Below, in pieces: positions 33,062-40,546 of a DNA stretch of 64,000 nt. Made by a program: the position numbers and the translations under genes. The DNA comes from Subdoligranulum variabile (GTDB taxonomy: Bacteria > Bacillota > Clostridia > Oscillospirales > Ruminococcaceae), in assembly GCA_004554775.1 (NCBI GenBank), contig SFKI01000009.1:8054-72053 (forward strand), written 5' to 3'. The notes under the pieces are model-generated. The model saw only the letters and a list, made by a program, of their open reading frames with translations, was not told the DNA's origin and ran no database searches. Every line of letters begins with the position of its first letter. The first letter of the stretch is position 1.

Positions 33062-34945
33062 TTACAGGCCGTTGTTTGTAGAATCTGCCGGGGCAGCCGC
33101 AGGCAATTGCGGCTGTGCGTTCAAAATACGCATAAACTCCTCGCCGGAGATCGTCTCTTTTTCGTACAGGTACTGGGCAATCTCGTCCAGCTTGCGGCGG
33201 TTGTCTGCCAACAGCTTGTAGGCTTTCTTGTGCTGCTCCTGCACAATCTCCACTACCTTGGCATCCACGCGGCTGGCGGTCTGCTCACTGCATGCCAAGC
33301 TGGCGTCGCCGCCCAGGTAGGCGTTGTTCACGGTTTCCAGAGCCACCATGTCAAAGTCCTCGGTCATGCCGTAGCGGGTGACAAGGGCGCGGGCCAGTTT
33401 TGTAGCCTGCTCAATATCGTTGGATGCACCCGTCGTGATGGAATGGAAGATCAGTTCCTCAGCCGCGCGGCCGCCGGTGAAGGTGGCGATTTTGTCGAGA
33501 ATTTCTTCCTTGGTCATCAGGGCATGGTCGCCGTCCTCCACCTGCATGGTGAAGCCAAGTGCGCCCGAAGTGCGCGGCACGATGGTGATTTTCTGCACCG
33601 GCGCACTGTGGGATTGCAGCGCTGCCACCAACGCATGGCCGACCTCGTGGTAGGCGACGATGCACTTTTCCTTGTCGTTCAAGATCTTGTTCTTCTTCTG
33701 TGCACCGGCCAGGATGGTGTCCACGGCCTCCTGCAAATCGAACTGCGTTACAGACTTGCGATGGTGGCGCACGGCGCACAGTGCAGCCTCATTGATGATG
33801 TTGGCCAACTCAGCGCCCGAAGCACCAGGTGTCATGCGGGCCACAACGGGGAAATCGCAATCCGGGCCGACCTTGACCTTTTTGGCGTGCAGGCGCAGGA
33901 TGCTCTCACGGCCCTTCAGGTCGGGCAGTTCCACGGGTACGCGGCGGTCAAAACGGCCGGGGCGGGTCAACGCCGGGTCCAGCGATTCGGGCCGGTTGGT
34001 AGCAGCCAGAATCACAACGCCCTTGGTGGCGTCAAAGCCGTCCATCTCGGTCAGCAGCTGGTTCAGCGTCTGCTCGCGCTCATCGTTGCCACCCAGGCCG
34101 CTGGCCCCGTCACGCTTTTTGCCGATGGTATCAATCTCATCAATAAATACGATACAGGGCGCTTTTTCTCCTGCCTGTTTGAACAGGTCGCGCACTTTGG
34201 AAGCACCCATGCCGACGAACATCTCCACAAACTCACTGCCTGCGATGGAGAAGAACGGCACGCCGGCCTCACCGGCCACGGCGCGGGCCAGCAGCGTTTT
34301 GCCGGTGCCCGGGGGACCTACGAGCAACACGCCCTTAGGCATTTTGGCGCCGATTTCCTCGTATTTCTGGGGGTTATTCAAGAAGTCAACGATCTCCTGC
34401 AAGCTCTCCTTGGCTTCGTCCTCACCGGCAACATCATGGAATTTGATACCGGTCTTGTCGTCCACCACATACTGCTTAGCACCGGATTTCCCGCCGCCGA
34501 ACAGCATTGAGTTGGTGCCACCCATGCCCTGCATCTTTTTGCCGATGTAGCGGTTCAGCCACCAGAACAACAAAATCATCGGCAGCAGCGAAATGGCCAG
34601 GTTCAACAGGCCGTCCCAGATGGTGGGGCTTTGGTAGACGGTGCCGAACTCGACCCCGGCATCCTCCAGCCGGGTTACAAGGTTGTTATCCTGCGCGATG
34701 GCGTTGGTTTTGTACGAGTTTTTCTCGTTATCCACGAAGAAAATCTGCTGATCTTCGATCTGTACGGTCGCCAACTGCTTGTTCTCCAGCATTTGCAGGA
34801 AAGTACTGTAGTTCACGCTTTTGACCTTGGCCTGCATCATGGCTGGGAACAGGAACAGATTGCAGGCAAACAAGATCGCAATGACAATGCTGTAACCGAT
34901 CCAAAGTTTCTTTTTGGGATCCTTTGGCGGTGTGGTTTCTTTCAT
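33062..34945 (-). CDS. ftsH: ATP-dependent zinc metalloprotease FtsH
   Basis: FtsH is a membrane-bound AAA protease that degrades membrane and regulatory proteins. The 627-residue protein has two N-terminal membrane helices (WIGYSIVIAILFACNLFLFP and WDGLLNLAISLLPMILLFWW) around a small extracellular domain. Walker A GPPGTGKTLLARAV, Walker B CIVFIDEIDTIGKKR and second-region-of-homology residues TRPGRFDRRV follow. The zinc site HEVGH and a later acidic ligand are present. The start MKETTPPKDPKK follows AAAGGAGGAATC. It is monocistronic or shares readthrough with the ACP-like gene. Upstream lies a 646-bp gap. Confidence 0.97.
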   Translation of the reverse strand: MKETTPPKDPKKKLWIGYSIVIAILFACNLFLFPAMMQAKVKSVNYSTFLQMLENKQLATVQIEDQQIFFVDNEKNSYKTNAIAQDNNLVTRLEDAGVEFGTVYQSPTIWDGLLNLAISLLPMILLFWWLNRYIGKKMQGMGGTNSMLFGGGKSGAKQYVVDDKTGIKFHDVAGEDEAKESLQEIVDFLNNPQKYEEIGAKMPKGVLLVGPPGTGKTLLARAVAGEAGVPFFSIAGSEFVEMFVGMGASKVRDLFKQAGEKAPCIVFIDEIDTIGKKRDGASGLGGNDEREQTLNQLLTEMDGFDATKGVVILAATNRPESLDPALTRPGRFDRRVPVELPDLKGRESILRLHAKKVKVGPDCDFPVVARMTPGASGAELANIINEAALCAVRHHRKSVTQFDLQEAVDTILAGAQKKNKILNDKEKCIVAYHEVGHALVAALQSHSAPVQKITIVPRTSGALGFTMQVEDGDHALMTKEEILDKIATFTGGRAAEELIFHSITTGASNDIEQATKLARALVTRYGMTEDFDMVALETVNNAYLGGDASLACSEQTASRVDAKVVEIVQEQHKKAYKLLADNRRKLDEIAQYLYEKETISGEEFMRILNAQPQLPAAAPADSTNNGL

Positions 34946-35163
34946 GGGGATTCCTCCTTTTCTTATACATCTTATAGCATGGACCATAATTTTGAACGGC
35001 GTATGAATGGACTTTGAACGATTGGAAAAAAGTGCAGTTCTGCCCGCACTTATAAGGAAAACGACGCGTTGAACACAATGTCGAAAACCGTCACAATTTA
35101 TTTACAACTAAGAGTTTTAAACAGTTTCGACAGGGTTTTCAACAAGAATCCATTCTTTTGCAC

Positions 35164-35472
35164 CGTGGAAATGTGGAAAACTGTGTTGAAAGTGTTGAAA
35201 ACCCGGTTAAATCCCGTGGAAACAACAAATTTCAAACGATAAAGTGCGACTTTCTATTTGTGGAAAACCAGGCAAAACCTGTAAGGACGCCCACAGGCGG
35301 CAGGGGAAAAGTCCATCCAGCCTGTGGAAAACGCGGTAGTGATTTCAACAGGAAAAAGGTGTATTTTTGTACTTTTTACGATACAGTGCAAAATGTGAGT
35401 TTTCAACACGACTGGGGAAAACTATGTTGAAAAGTGTAGGAAACCCTGGGGAAAAGCTCTCAATAATCCACA
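35164..35472. other. Cluster of DnaA-box-like sequences in the ftsH-regulator gap
   Basis: Three exact TTTTCCACA boxes lie on the reverse strand at 35172-35180, 35259-35267 and 35333-35341. One-mismatch relatives lie at 35193-35201 and 35425-35433 (TTTTCAACA) and 35464-35472 (TAATCCACA, plus). Two-mismatch forms are at 35164-35172 and 35215-35223. The exact 9-mer is the same type used in oriC. The 646-bp gap (34946-35591) holds no recognisable gene. It may be a DnaA titration or reactivation site, or a DnaA-regulated promoter. Confidence 0.55.
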
Positions 35473-35502
35473 ATAGACAGGGGAAAACCAAAAAAATTGG
35501 CT

Positions 35503-35519
35503 GGAATTGTAACAATTCC
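35503..35519. promoter_or_regulatory. Operator-like palindrome before the winged-helix gene
   Basis: GGAATTG TAA CAATTCC is a perfect palindrome about 15 bp upstream of a TATAGT -10-like hexamer (35534-35539). The position suits a repressor or autoregulatory site. Confidence 0.45.
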
Positions 35520-35591
35520 GAAACATCTGTCGTTATAGTATATAGAGAACAACCCCATATGGTTGCTTTTATACAACGAAAGGAACAAGCT

Positions 35592-35936
35592 ATGACGAAG
35601 GATATGATCGTAAAAGCTGCCCAGGCGGCTGCGGCCCGGCGCAACGAAGTATTTGCCCTGAACGATGTACAGGTGGACCTGACCGCGCATTGCGTGCGGA
35701 AAAACGGCCAAATCATCCGCCTGACCCCGCGGGAGTATGCCTTGCTGGAAATGTTGATCGACAAGCGTGACAGGGCCCTGACCCGCCACGAACTGCTGAC
35801 GACGGCCTGGGGGTACGAGTACGTGGGTGCCAGCCGCACTGTGGATGTACATATCAACCGTCTGCGTACAAAATTGGGGCTGGACAAAGAGATCCAGACT
35901 GTGTTCAAGGTCGGTTATCGGCTGAATACGCAGTGA
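35592..35936 (+). CDS. Stand-alone OmpR/PhoB-type winged-helix DNA-binding protein
   Basis: This 114-residue protein is only a Trans_reg_C domain: VQVDLTAHCVRKNGQIIRLT, then PREYALLEMLIDKRDRALTR, HELLTTAWGYEYVGASRTVDVHINRLRTKL and the wing VFKVGYRLNTQ. No receiver domain or sensor kinase is present. The ATG follows AAAGGAACAAGCT; an in-frame upstream reading would run through the DnaA-box cluster and is rejected. Receiver-less OmpR-type proteins are known as regulators. The target is unknown, but the palindrome at 35503-35519 is a candidate autoregulatory site. Its stop is one base from the stop of the convergent neighbouring gene. Confidence 0.85.
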   Translation: MTKDMIVKAAQAAAARRNEVFALNDVQVDLTAHCVRKNGQIIRLTPREYALLEMLIDKRDRALTRHELLTTAWGYEYVGASRTVDVHINRLRTKLGLDKEIQTVFKVGYRLNTQ

Positions 35937-35937
35937 T

Positions 35938-37149
35938 TTACCAGGATTGTGCCAGGCTTTCCCGCTCGGCTGCGGCCAGGGCGGGATAAGCTGTGTTGTT
36001 GAAAAGGGAATCGTAACGATACAGCCCGCAGCTGGCGATACCCAGTGTGTTCAGTGCGGCCAGTTGGTCGGCCAGCGCGTGACCGGTCGCCCATTCACCG
36101 GGCGTGTCGCTGCCGTCACCGTCCCCGATGCGGTAGGCCCCCAGCCCGATCGCTAGTGTAACACCATCGGCCCGGGGCAGCGCTGCCCAGCGCGCCGCCA
36201 GCTGGCCCAGGCTTTGCGCTGTGCTGCCGTTTTTGGTATACGCCTGCCCCCAGTAAAGCTGCGGCATTAAATAGTCCACATAGCCGCCCTGCGCCAGCCA
36301 CAGGGCGGCATCGCTGTATTGCTCGGCATAGCTGCGGTCGGGGTCGCCGACCGGGGCTGCGCCAAACCGCACACCGTACTGGTGAGCCGTTTGGTAACAC
36401 AGGGTCATCAGGGCGTTGACATTTTCCCGCCGCCAGTCCGCCAGCGAAAGGCTCGTGCCTGCGGCGGCGTAGTCGTCATCGTCAAAGGCGGTGTCGGTGG
36501 TGGGGTAAAAGTAGTCGTCAAAATGGATACCGTCAAGGGGATAATTGCGGCAAAGCTCCGCGACCGCATCGGCAATAAAGGCGCGCACCTCGGCGTTGGC
36601 AGGATCCAGATACAGGCCGTTAGCGGTGGTTTTGGTCCATTCCGGGTGGGTCAGCGCCAGACTTTGCGTACACAGCAGCGGAAAATTGCCGCTTTGCAGC
36701 CGGTAGGGGTTGATCCAGGCTTCCAGCTGCAAGTCGCGCGCGTGGGCCGCCTGCATCAGCAGCGCCAGCGGGTCAAAGCCCGGGTCCTGCCCCTGCACGC
36801 CGGTGCACAGGTGGCTGAAAGGATAATAATTACTGGGATAGAGTGCATCACCAAAGGGCCGTACCTGCGCCAGTACCACAGTGGCACCCAGAGCGGCAAT
36901 GTTGTCCAGCATGGTGGAGATGTCTGCGGTAAAGCTTTGCGCCGATGAAAAATCGACCTGCTGCCATTCCAGATAACTGACCCAGACAGCACGGTAGGGC
37001 GGGCTTTCCGGCACAGCGGTAGGCGAGGGCGCAGGCGTGGCAGTTGCCCCGGCAGACGATGTTAGAGTACTGCGCTGCCACCCTAAAAGCGGCGCGGTAA
37101 AGTAGACAATAAGCAAAAAAAACGACAGCACCCAACCCGTGCGCCGCAT
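35938..37149 (-). CDS. GHL10-type (DUF187) glycoside-hydrolase-like secreted protein
   Basis: This 403-residue protein starts MRRTGWVLSFFLLIVYFTAP, a signal peptide or membrane anchor, followed by a Ser/Thr/Ala/Pro linker. The catalytic-like barrel begins YRAVWVSYLEW and contains LAQVRPFGDALYPSNYYPFS, LEAWINPYRLQSG, GLYLDPANAEVRAFI and YPLDGIHFDDYFYP, all typical of the GHL10/DUF187 family, followed by AAPVGD and YVDYLMPQLYWG. Related proteins are cell-wall-associated glycosidases acting on cell-wall or exopolysaccharide glycans. The start follows AAAGGGGTG. It converges on the winged-helix gene with a one-base gap and no terminator. Confidence 0.85.
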   Translation of the reverse strand: MRRTGWVLSFFLLIVYFTAPLLGWQRSTLTSSAGATATPAPSPTAVPESPPYRAVWVSYLEWQQVDFSSAQSFTADISTMLDNIAALGATVVLAQVRPFGDALYPSNYYPFSHLCTGVQGQDPGFDPLALLMQAAHARDLQLEAWINPYRLQSGNFPLLCTQSLALTHPEWTKTTANGLYLDPANAEVRAFIADAVAELCRNYPLDGIHFDDYFYPTTDTAFDDDDYAAAGTSLSLADWRRENVNALMTLCYQTAHQYGVRFGAAPVGDPDRSYAEQYSDAALWLAQGGYVDYLMPQLYWGQAYTKNGSTAQSLGQLAARWAALPRADGVTLAIGLGAYRIGDGDGSDTPGEWATGHALADQLAALNTLGIASCGLYRYDSLFNNTAYPALAAAERESLAQSW

Positions 37150-37202
37150 GGCAAACACCCCTTTCCTACTGCATTGTATGCAAAGAAAAGGGGACATACC
37201 CC

Positions 37203-37231
37203 TTGGCAACGGGGGAAAATTCTGCTATAAT
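37203..37231 (+). promoter_or_regulatory. tRNA promoter
   Basis: TTGGCA (37203-37208) and an extended -10, TGC plus TATAAT (37226-37231), with a 17-bp spacer, lie just upstream of the tRNA. Confidence 0.85.
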
Positions 37232-37248
37232 ATAAGTTACAACTGTGC

Positions 37249-37322
37249 GGGCCATTAGCTCAGTTGGTTAGAGCTGGCGGCTCATAACCGCTTGGTCGGG
37301 GGTTCGAGTCCCTCATGGCCCA
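37249..37322 (+). tRNA. tRNA with CAU anticodon (probably tRNA-Ile2; Met is the alternative)
   Basis: The acceptor stem GGGCCAT/ATGGCCC, D-arm TAGCTCAGTTGGTTAGAGC, anticodon arm with loop CTCATAA and T-loop TTCGAGT all fit a complete 74-base tRNA. CCA is not encoded. The anticodon is CAU. The segment GGCTCATAACCGCTTGGTCG and the TTAGCTCAGTTGGTTAGAGC stretch resemble the bacterial tRNA-Ile2 that needs lysidine at C34, more than elongator Met. Scanning programs would label it Met by anticodon alone. Confidence 0.93.
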
Positions 37323-37371
37323 TATTTGTAAAGCCCCCAGCCGTGTCCCGGCTGGGGGCTTTACAAATATG
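37321..37371. repeat. 23-bp-arm hairpin directly after the tRNA
   Basis: CATATTTGTAAAGCCCCCAG plus CCG pairs perfectly with its complement around TGTCC. The hairpin begins at the last base of the tRNA acceptor stem and could terminate the tRNA transcript, although no clean T-run follows. A decayed copy of its right half recurs near 37499-37525. Confidence 0.75.
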
Positions 37372-37373
37372 TT

Positions 37374-37393
37374 GGCCATGAGAGGACTCGAAC
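37374..37393 (-). repeat. Mirrored tRNA tail, copy 1
   Basis: The reverse strand reads GTTCGAGTCCTCTCATGGCC, almost the T-loop and 3' acceptor strand of the tRNA at 37249. Together with the hairpin before it, the tRNA tail is duplicated in inverted orientation, giving an inverted repeat with arms of about 44 bp. Confidence 0.7.
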
Positions 37394-37527
37394 AGCACGG
37401 CCGCCCGCAGGCGGCAAAAAACAGTCCGGTAGGCTGTTTTTTAGTGCGCGGGAGAGTCCCCATGCCCGTTTACGCAGTAGAGTGTGTTCAAGGGGCGCAC
37501 CCCGGCTGGGGACCTTTTGAATATGCT

Positions 37528-37547
37528 GGCCATGAGAGGACTCGAAC
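37528..37547 (-). repeat. Mirrored tRNA tail, copy 2
   Basis: The same 20 bases as at 37374-37393, preceded by a decayed copy of the hairpin arm (CCCGGCTGGGGACCTTTTGA). Reading frames through these copies are artefacts of tRNA sequence. Confidence 0.7.
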
Positions 37548-37575
37548 AGGGCGACGGCGGTTACCGCTGCCATTT

Positions 37576-37628
37576 TGTAGGGGCCGATACTTGCATCGGC
37601 CCGCGGGCGAACAATGTTCGCCCCTACA
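37576..37628. repeat. MITE-like cruciform repeat
   Basis: Terminal inverted repeats TGTAGGGG/CCCCTACA enclose two hairpins, GGCCGAT/ATCGGCC and GGGCGAAC/GTTCGCCC, giving a three-way junction. Part of it (GGCCGAT, GCATCGGCCCG) recurs at 63675-63696. Confidence 0.7.
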
Positions 37629-37670
37629 CCCATCTGCACGGCACTTTATAGCATACAGATAAAACTCCAC

Positions 37671-37696
37671 GGGCGGATATGGAATCCGCCTCTACG
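37671..37696. repeat. Dispersed repeat, copy 2
   Basis: GGGCGGATATGGAATCC followed by GCCTCTACG matches the copy at 7093-7119 with few changes. The gap 37323-37768 holds only repeats. Confidence 0.55.
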
Positions 37697-37768
37697 GGAT
37701 GAAACATTGACAAAACAACGCAAATACGTTTTAATGATAATACAAACAACCCGGAAAGGGGGATACCT

Positions 37769-38692
37769 ATGAAACACGCAAAACATAATCGCACACTCTG
37801 GGTCGTGCTGGGGGGGCTGGCGGCAGTGATCCTGTGCGCGGTGGTGATTTTTGCCCTGCGGGGGTCCGGTGCAAAGGCAAAAGATGTTGAGATACCAGGT
37901 ACGCGCGGTACGATCGCGGCTACCGTGCAACTGCCTGCCAGGTCGGCACGCGGGGATGAACTGCCGCTGGTCGTGCTTTGCCATGGCTTTACCGGCAACC
38001 GGCAGGGTGACGGCCACTTTGCGCCCCTGGCCGATGACCTGGCTGCGCAGGGCATTGCTACCGTGCGGCTGGACTTTGCCGGCTGCGGCGACAGCACCGA
38101 GCCCTACACCGCCTACACGCTGGCTAATATGGCGGCGGACGTGGACAGCGTGATCGCTTACATGCAGGCCACCTACGGCACCGGCAAAACGGCGCTGGTG
38201 GGCCACAGCATGGGCGGGCGGCTGGCCAGCCTGTATCCGCAGTTGGGCCAGTACCCGGTCACGGCGCTGGCGCTCTGGAGCCCTGCCAACGGCACGGGGC
38301 TGCACGGGCTGGAGTTTTTGAATAGTAACGATTTTGCCGCTGTAGAAGAACTGGCCGCCCGCGCAGATGCCGAGGGCAGCGTCGCGGCCTGGGGTGTGAC
38401 GCTGAGCGCCGACTACATCGACGGCATGCGCGACAGCGATCCCAACGCCGTATTGCGTGCAAGCGGCCTGCCGGTGTTGCTGACCTACAGCGGCAACGAA
38501 CGCATTTTGAGCAATACTACTCAAAGCGAGACTCAAGCGGCTGTCGAAAGCCTGCCGGGCGGACAGATAGTACTAGACTCCTTTGTGAACGGTGACCATA
38601 ACTATACCAGCGAAGACCCCGATACCAACGCCCGGCTGGATGCTGACCTGCGCCAGATCACGGTTACTTTTTTAACGTCCCATCTGCAATAA
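37769..38692 (+). CDS. Membrane-anchored alpha/beta hydrolase
   Basis: This 307-residue protein has an N-terminal membrane helix (TLWVVLGGLAAVILCAVVIF) and an extracytoplasmic alpha/beta-hydrolase fold. The oxyanion region LVVLCHGFTGNRQGDGHF, nucleophile elbow GHSMGGRLASL (serine near residue 150) and a likely catalytic histidine in VNGDHNY are visible. An acidic residue lies in between. The substrate is unknown: an ester, peptide or acyl compound. The start follows AAAGGGGG. It stands alone between tRNA repeats and the sodium-pump genes. Confidence 0.88.
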   Translation: MKHAKHNRTLWVVLGGLAAVILCAVVIFALRGSGAKAKDVEIPGTRGTIAATVQLPARSARGDELPLVVLCHGFTGNRQGDGHFAPLADDLAAQGIATVRLDFAGCGDSTEPYTAYTLANMAADVDSVIAYMQATYGTGKTALVGHSMGGRLASLYPQLGQYPVTALALWSPANGTGLHGLEFLNSNDFAAVEELAARADAEGSVAAWGVTLSADYIDGMRDSDPNAVLRASGLPVLLTYSGNERILSNTTQSETQAAVESLPGGQIVLDSFVNGDHNYTSEDPDTNARLDADLRQITVTFLTSHLQ

Positions 38693-38697
38693 AAATC

Positions 38698-38729
38698 GCC
38701 CCCGTTCGGTTGCGGCTCCGAACGGGGGC
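38698..38729 (+). terminator. Hairpin after the hydrolase gene (loop TTGCGGCT)
   Basis: GCCCCCGTTCGG and CCGAACGGGGGC form a perfect 12-bp stem. No T-run follows, so termination may be weak. Its eight-base loop is identical to that of the hairpin at 38773-38792. Confidence 0.6.
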
Positions 38730-38761
38730 ATAAGGGGTATCGATTGGTGTGAGGAGGAATC

Positions 38762-38857
38762 ATGTTCCAGAATTACGGTTGCGGCTCCGTAACCCTGTGC
38801 CTATACAATACAGGATATCTACTAAAAAACTATGATACTGGTATGAACTTTTTGTAA
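38762..38857 (+). CDS. Candidate small protein, 31 residues
   Basis: ATG at 38762 is preceded by GAGGAGGAATC, a strong Shine-Dalgarno with a short spacing. The frame reads MFQNYGCGSVTLCLYNTGYL and ends LKNYDTGMNFL before TAA. It has no recognised relatives, two cysteines and a mildly hydrophobic, Tyr/Leu-rich composition. The 5' part of the frame overlaps a hairpin. It may be a real small protein, a regulatory leader, or chance; the ribosome-binding site is the only positive evidence. Confidence 0.35.
   Translation: MFQNYGCGSVTLCLYNTGYLLKNYDTGMNFL
38773..38792 (+). other. Second hairpin with the TTGCGGCT loop
   Basis: TTACGG and CCGTAA enclose TTGCGGCT, the same apical loop as the hairpin at 38698-38729, with compensating differences in the stem (TTCGG/CCGAA versus TACGG/CCGTA). 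Confidence 0.5.
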
Positions 38858-38873
38858 ATTACAAAATACTCAA

Positions 38874-38903
38874 TAAAAAACCTCCGGCCCGAAAGCCGGA
38901 GGT
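38874..38903 (-). terminator. Terminator after oadB
   Basis: On the reverse strand ACCTCCGGC and GCCGGAGGT form a 9-bp stem followed by TTTTTTATTG. Confidence 0.9.
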
Positions 38904-38929
38904 GATTTTTTGCAGATATCAGGCTGCAA

Positions 38930-40120
38930 TTAGCCGAACATGTTGATCAGGATACCGGCAGCAACAGCGGAGCCGATAACACCGGCAACGTTGGGGCCCA
39001 TGGCGTGCATGAGCAGGTAGTTGCGGGGATTGTACTCCTGGCCGACCTTCTGGGAAACACGGGCAGCCATAGGAACGGCGGAAACACCGGCGGAACCGAT
39101 CAGCGGGTTGATCTTGCCGTGGGTGATAACGCACATGATCTTGCCCAGGATAACGCCGCCAGCGGTGCCGACACCGAAAGCAACAATGCCCAAGACGATG
39201 ATCTCGACGGTCTGGATATTCAGGAAGGTAGAAGCGTTGGTGGTGCAGCCGACGGAGAAGCCCAAGAATATGGTGATAATGTTCATCAACTCGTTGCCGG
39301 CAGTCTTGGTGATACGCTCAACAACGCCGGACTCTTTCATCAGGTTGCCCATCATCAGGCAGCCAACCAGGATGGCAGCATCCGGCAGGGTCAGGGCAAC
39401 AATGATGGTAACGATGATGGGGAAGAGGATCTTCTCAGTTTTGGAAACACGGCGGGGCGCAGTCATAACGATCTGACGTTCTTTTTCCGTGGTCAAGGCC
39501 TTCATGATAGGCGGCTGGATAACAGGTACCAGCGCCATGTAGCAGTACGCCGCAACAGCGATAGAACCCAGCAGATGCGGGGCCAGCTTGGTGGTGACGT
39601 AGATAGCGGTGGGGCCGTCAGCACCACCGATGATGCCGATGGCACCGGCTTCCTGGTTGGTGAAGCCCAGGATCTTGGCGCCGACGAAGGTGAAGAAGAT
39701 GCCCAGCTGTGCAGCAGCGCCCAGCAGCAGGCTGGAGGGACGTGCAATCAGCGGCTCGAAGTCGGTCATCGTACCGATGCCCAGGAAGATCAGAGGGGGA
39801 TAAATGCCCAGCTTGACACCTAAGTAAATGTAGTCCACCATGCCGCCGGAAGAACCAAGCAGCGCCCAGTCAATATGGTTGGTGGAGTTGATGAAGATGT
39901 CCATGTGGAAGATGCCGTCCAAGGGCAGGTTGGTCATCAGCATACCAAAGCCGATGGGCAGCAGCAGCAGAGGTTCAAACTGTTTGACGATGGCCAGGTA
40001 CAGCAGCACACAGGCCACGGCAATCATGACGGCATACTTCCAGCCGCCCTCGGTAAAGAAAATCTGTGCCCAACCGGACTTAGCAAAAATCTCCGAGATG
40101 TTGGTTAAAATAGCACCCAT
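38930..40120 (-). CDS. oadB: Sodium-translocating decarboxylase, beta subunit
   Basis: The beta subunit of biotin-dependent decarboxylase sodium pumps (oxaloacetate, methylmalonyl-CoA or glutaconyl-CoA type) decarboxylates carboxybiotin and exports Na+. The 396-residue protein has about nine to eleven membrane segments, the motif GAIGIIGGADGPTAIYVT with the Na+-binding aspartate, and SVGCTTNASTFLN with the conserved asparagine. The substrate type cannot be told from this subunit. It lies 12 bp downstream of the gamma subunit. No alpha or biotin-carrier subunit gene is in the window, so the pump needs partners encoded elsewhere. Confidence 0.93.
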   Translation of the reverse strand: MGAILTNISEIFAKSGWAQIFFTEGGWKYAVMIAVACVLLYLAIVKQFEPLLLLPIGFGMLMTNLPLDGIFHMDIFINSTNHIDWALLGSSGGMVDYIYLGVKLGIYPPLIFLGIGTMTDFEPLIARPSSLLLGAAAQLGIFFTFVGAKILGFTNQEAGAIGIIGGADGPTAIYVTTKLAPHLLGSIAVAAYCYMALVPVIQPPIMKALTTEKERQIVMTAPRRVSKTEKILFPIIVTIIVALTLPDAAILVGCLMMGNLMKESGVVERITKTAGNELMNIITIFLGFSVGCTTNASTFLNIQTVEIIVLGIVAFGVGTAGGVILGKIMCVITHGKINPLIGSAGVSAVPMAARVSQKVGQEYNPRNYLLMHAMGPNVAGVIGSAVAAGILINMFG

Positions 40121-40132
40121 TTCCAGACCTCC

Positions 40133-40546
40133 TTACATAAAGGGCGTGGTATGTTCACGCACACCGGCGTCGCCCCAGGAACCACGGCGGGAACCTGCGG
40201 CGGGCTTGGAAACGCGGCGGATACCGTGGATTACAGCGCCGGAACCCATCACGGTAGCAACAGCGGCAGAAATCGCAGCAATGACCTCGCCGGGGATGCC
40301 GCCCTTGTCCGCTTTTGCGGCGGGGGCAGCAGGCTTGGCAGTCGGTGCCGGTGCAGCCTTGGCCGCCGGTGCGGCCGGGGCCTGCGGCTTGGGTTTGGCG
40401 GGTTTATTGTTTTTCAGGTCGAAGAGCTTGCCCTCCAGGGTGATGATGAGGCACAGGGCAACCAGCATGGCAAAAACCAGGGTAATACTGGTCAGCACCA
40501 CGGTGCCGTCGCTGGCTTCCAAGGCAAGCAGAGCGAGGTTGGGCAT
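40133..40546 (-). CDS. oadG: Sodium-pump decarboxylase, gamma subunit (OadG-like)
   Basis: This 137-residue protein starts at MPNLALLALEASDG after AAAGGAGG. One membrane helix (SITLVFAMLVALCLIITLEG) is followed by KLFDLKNNK and an Ala/Pro/Lys linker of the kind found in gamma and biotin-carrier subunits. A second weakly hydrophobic part contains GEVIAAISAAVATVMGSGAV, then a basic tail. The linker and second part resemble the OadG arrangement in Clostridia, where the C-terminus contacts the carboxyltransferase. It is the first gene of the pair. No biotin-attachment MKM motif is present. Confidence 0.8.
   Translation of the reverse strand: MPNLALLALEASDGTVVLTSITLVFAMLVALCLIITLEGKLFDLKNNKPAKPKPQAPAAPAAKAAPAPTAKPAAPAAKADKGGIPGEVIAAISAAVATVMGSGAVIHGIRRVSKPAAGSRRGSWGDAGVREHTTPFM

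Noticed and set aside
37260..37463. A reverse-strand frame containing MRDSNPRPSGYEPPALTN
   Set aside because: This is the familiar false translation of tRNA genes; the region is the tRNA and its mirrored tails.
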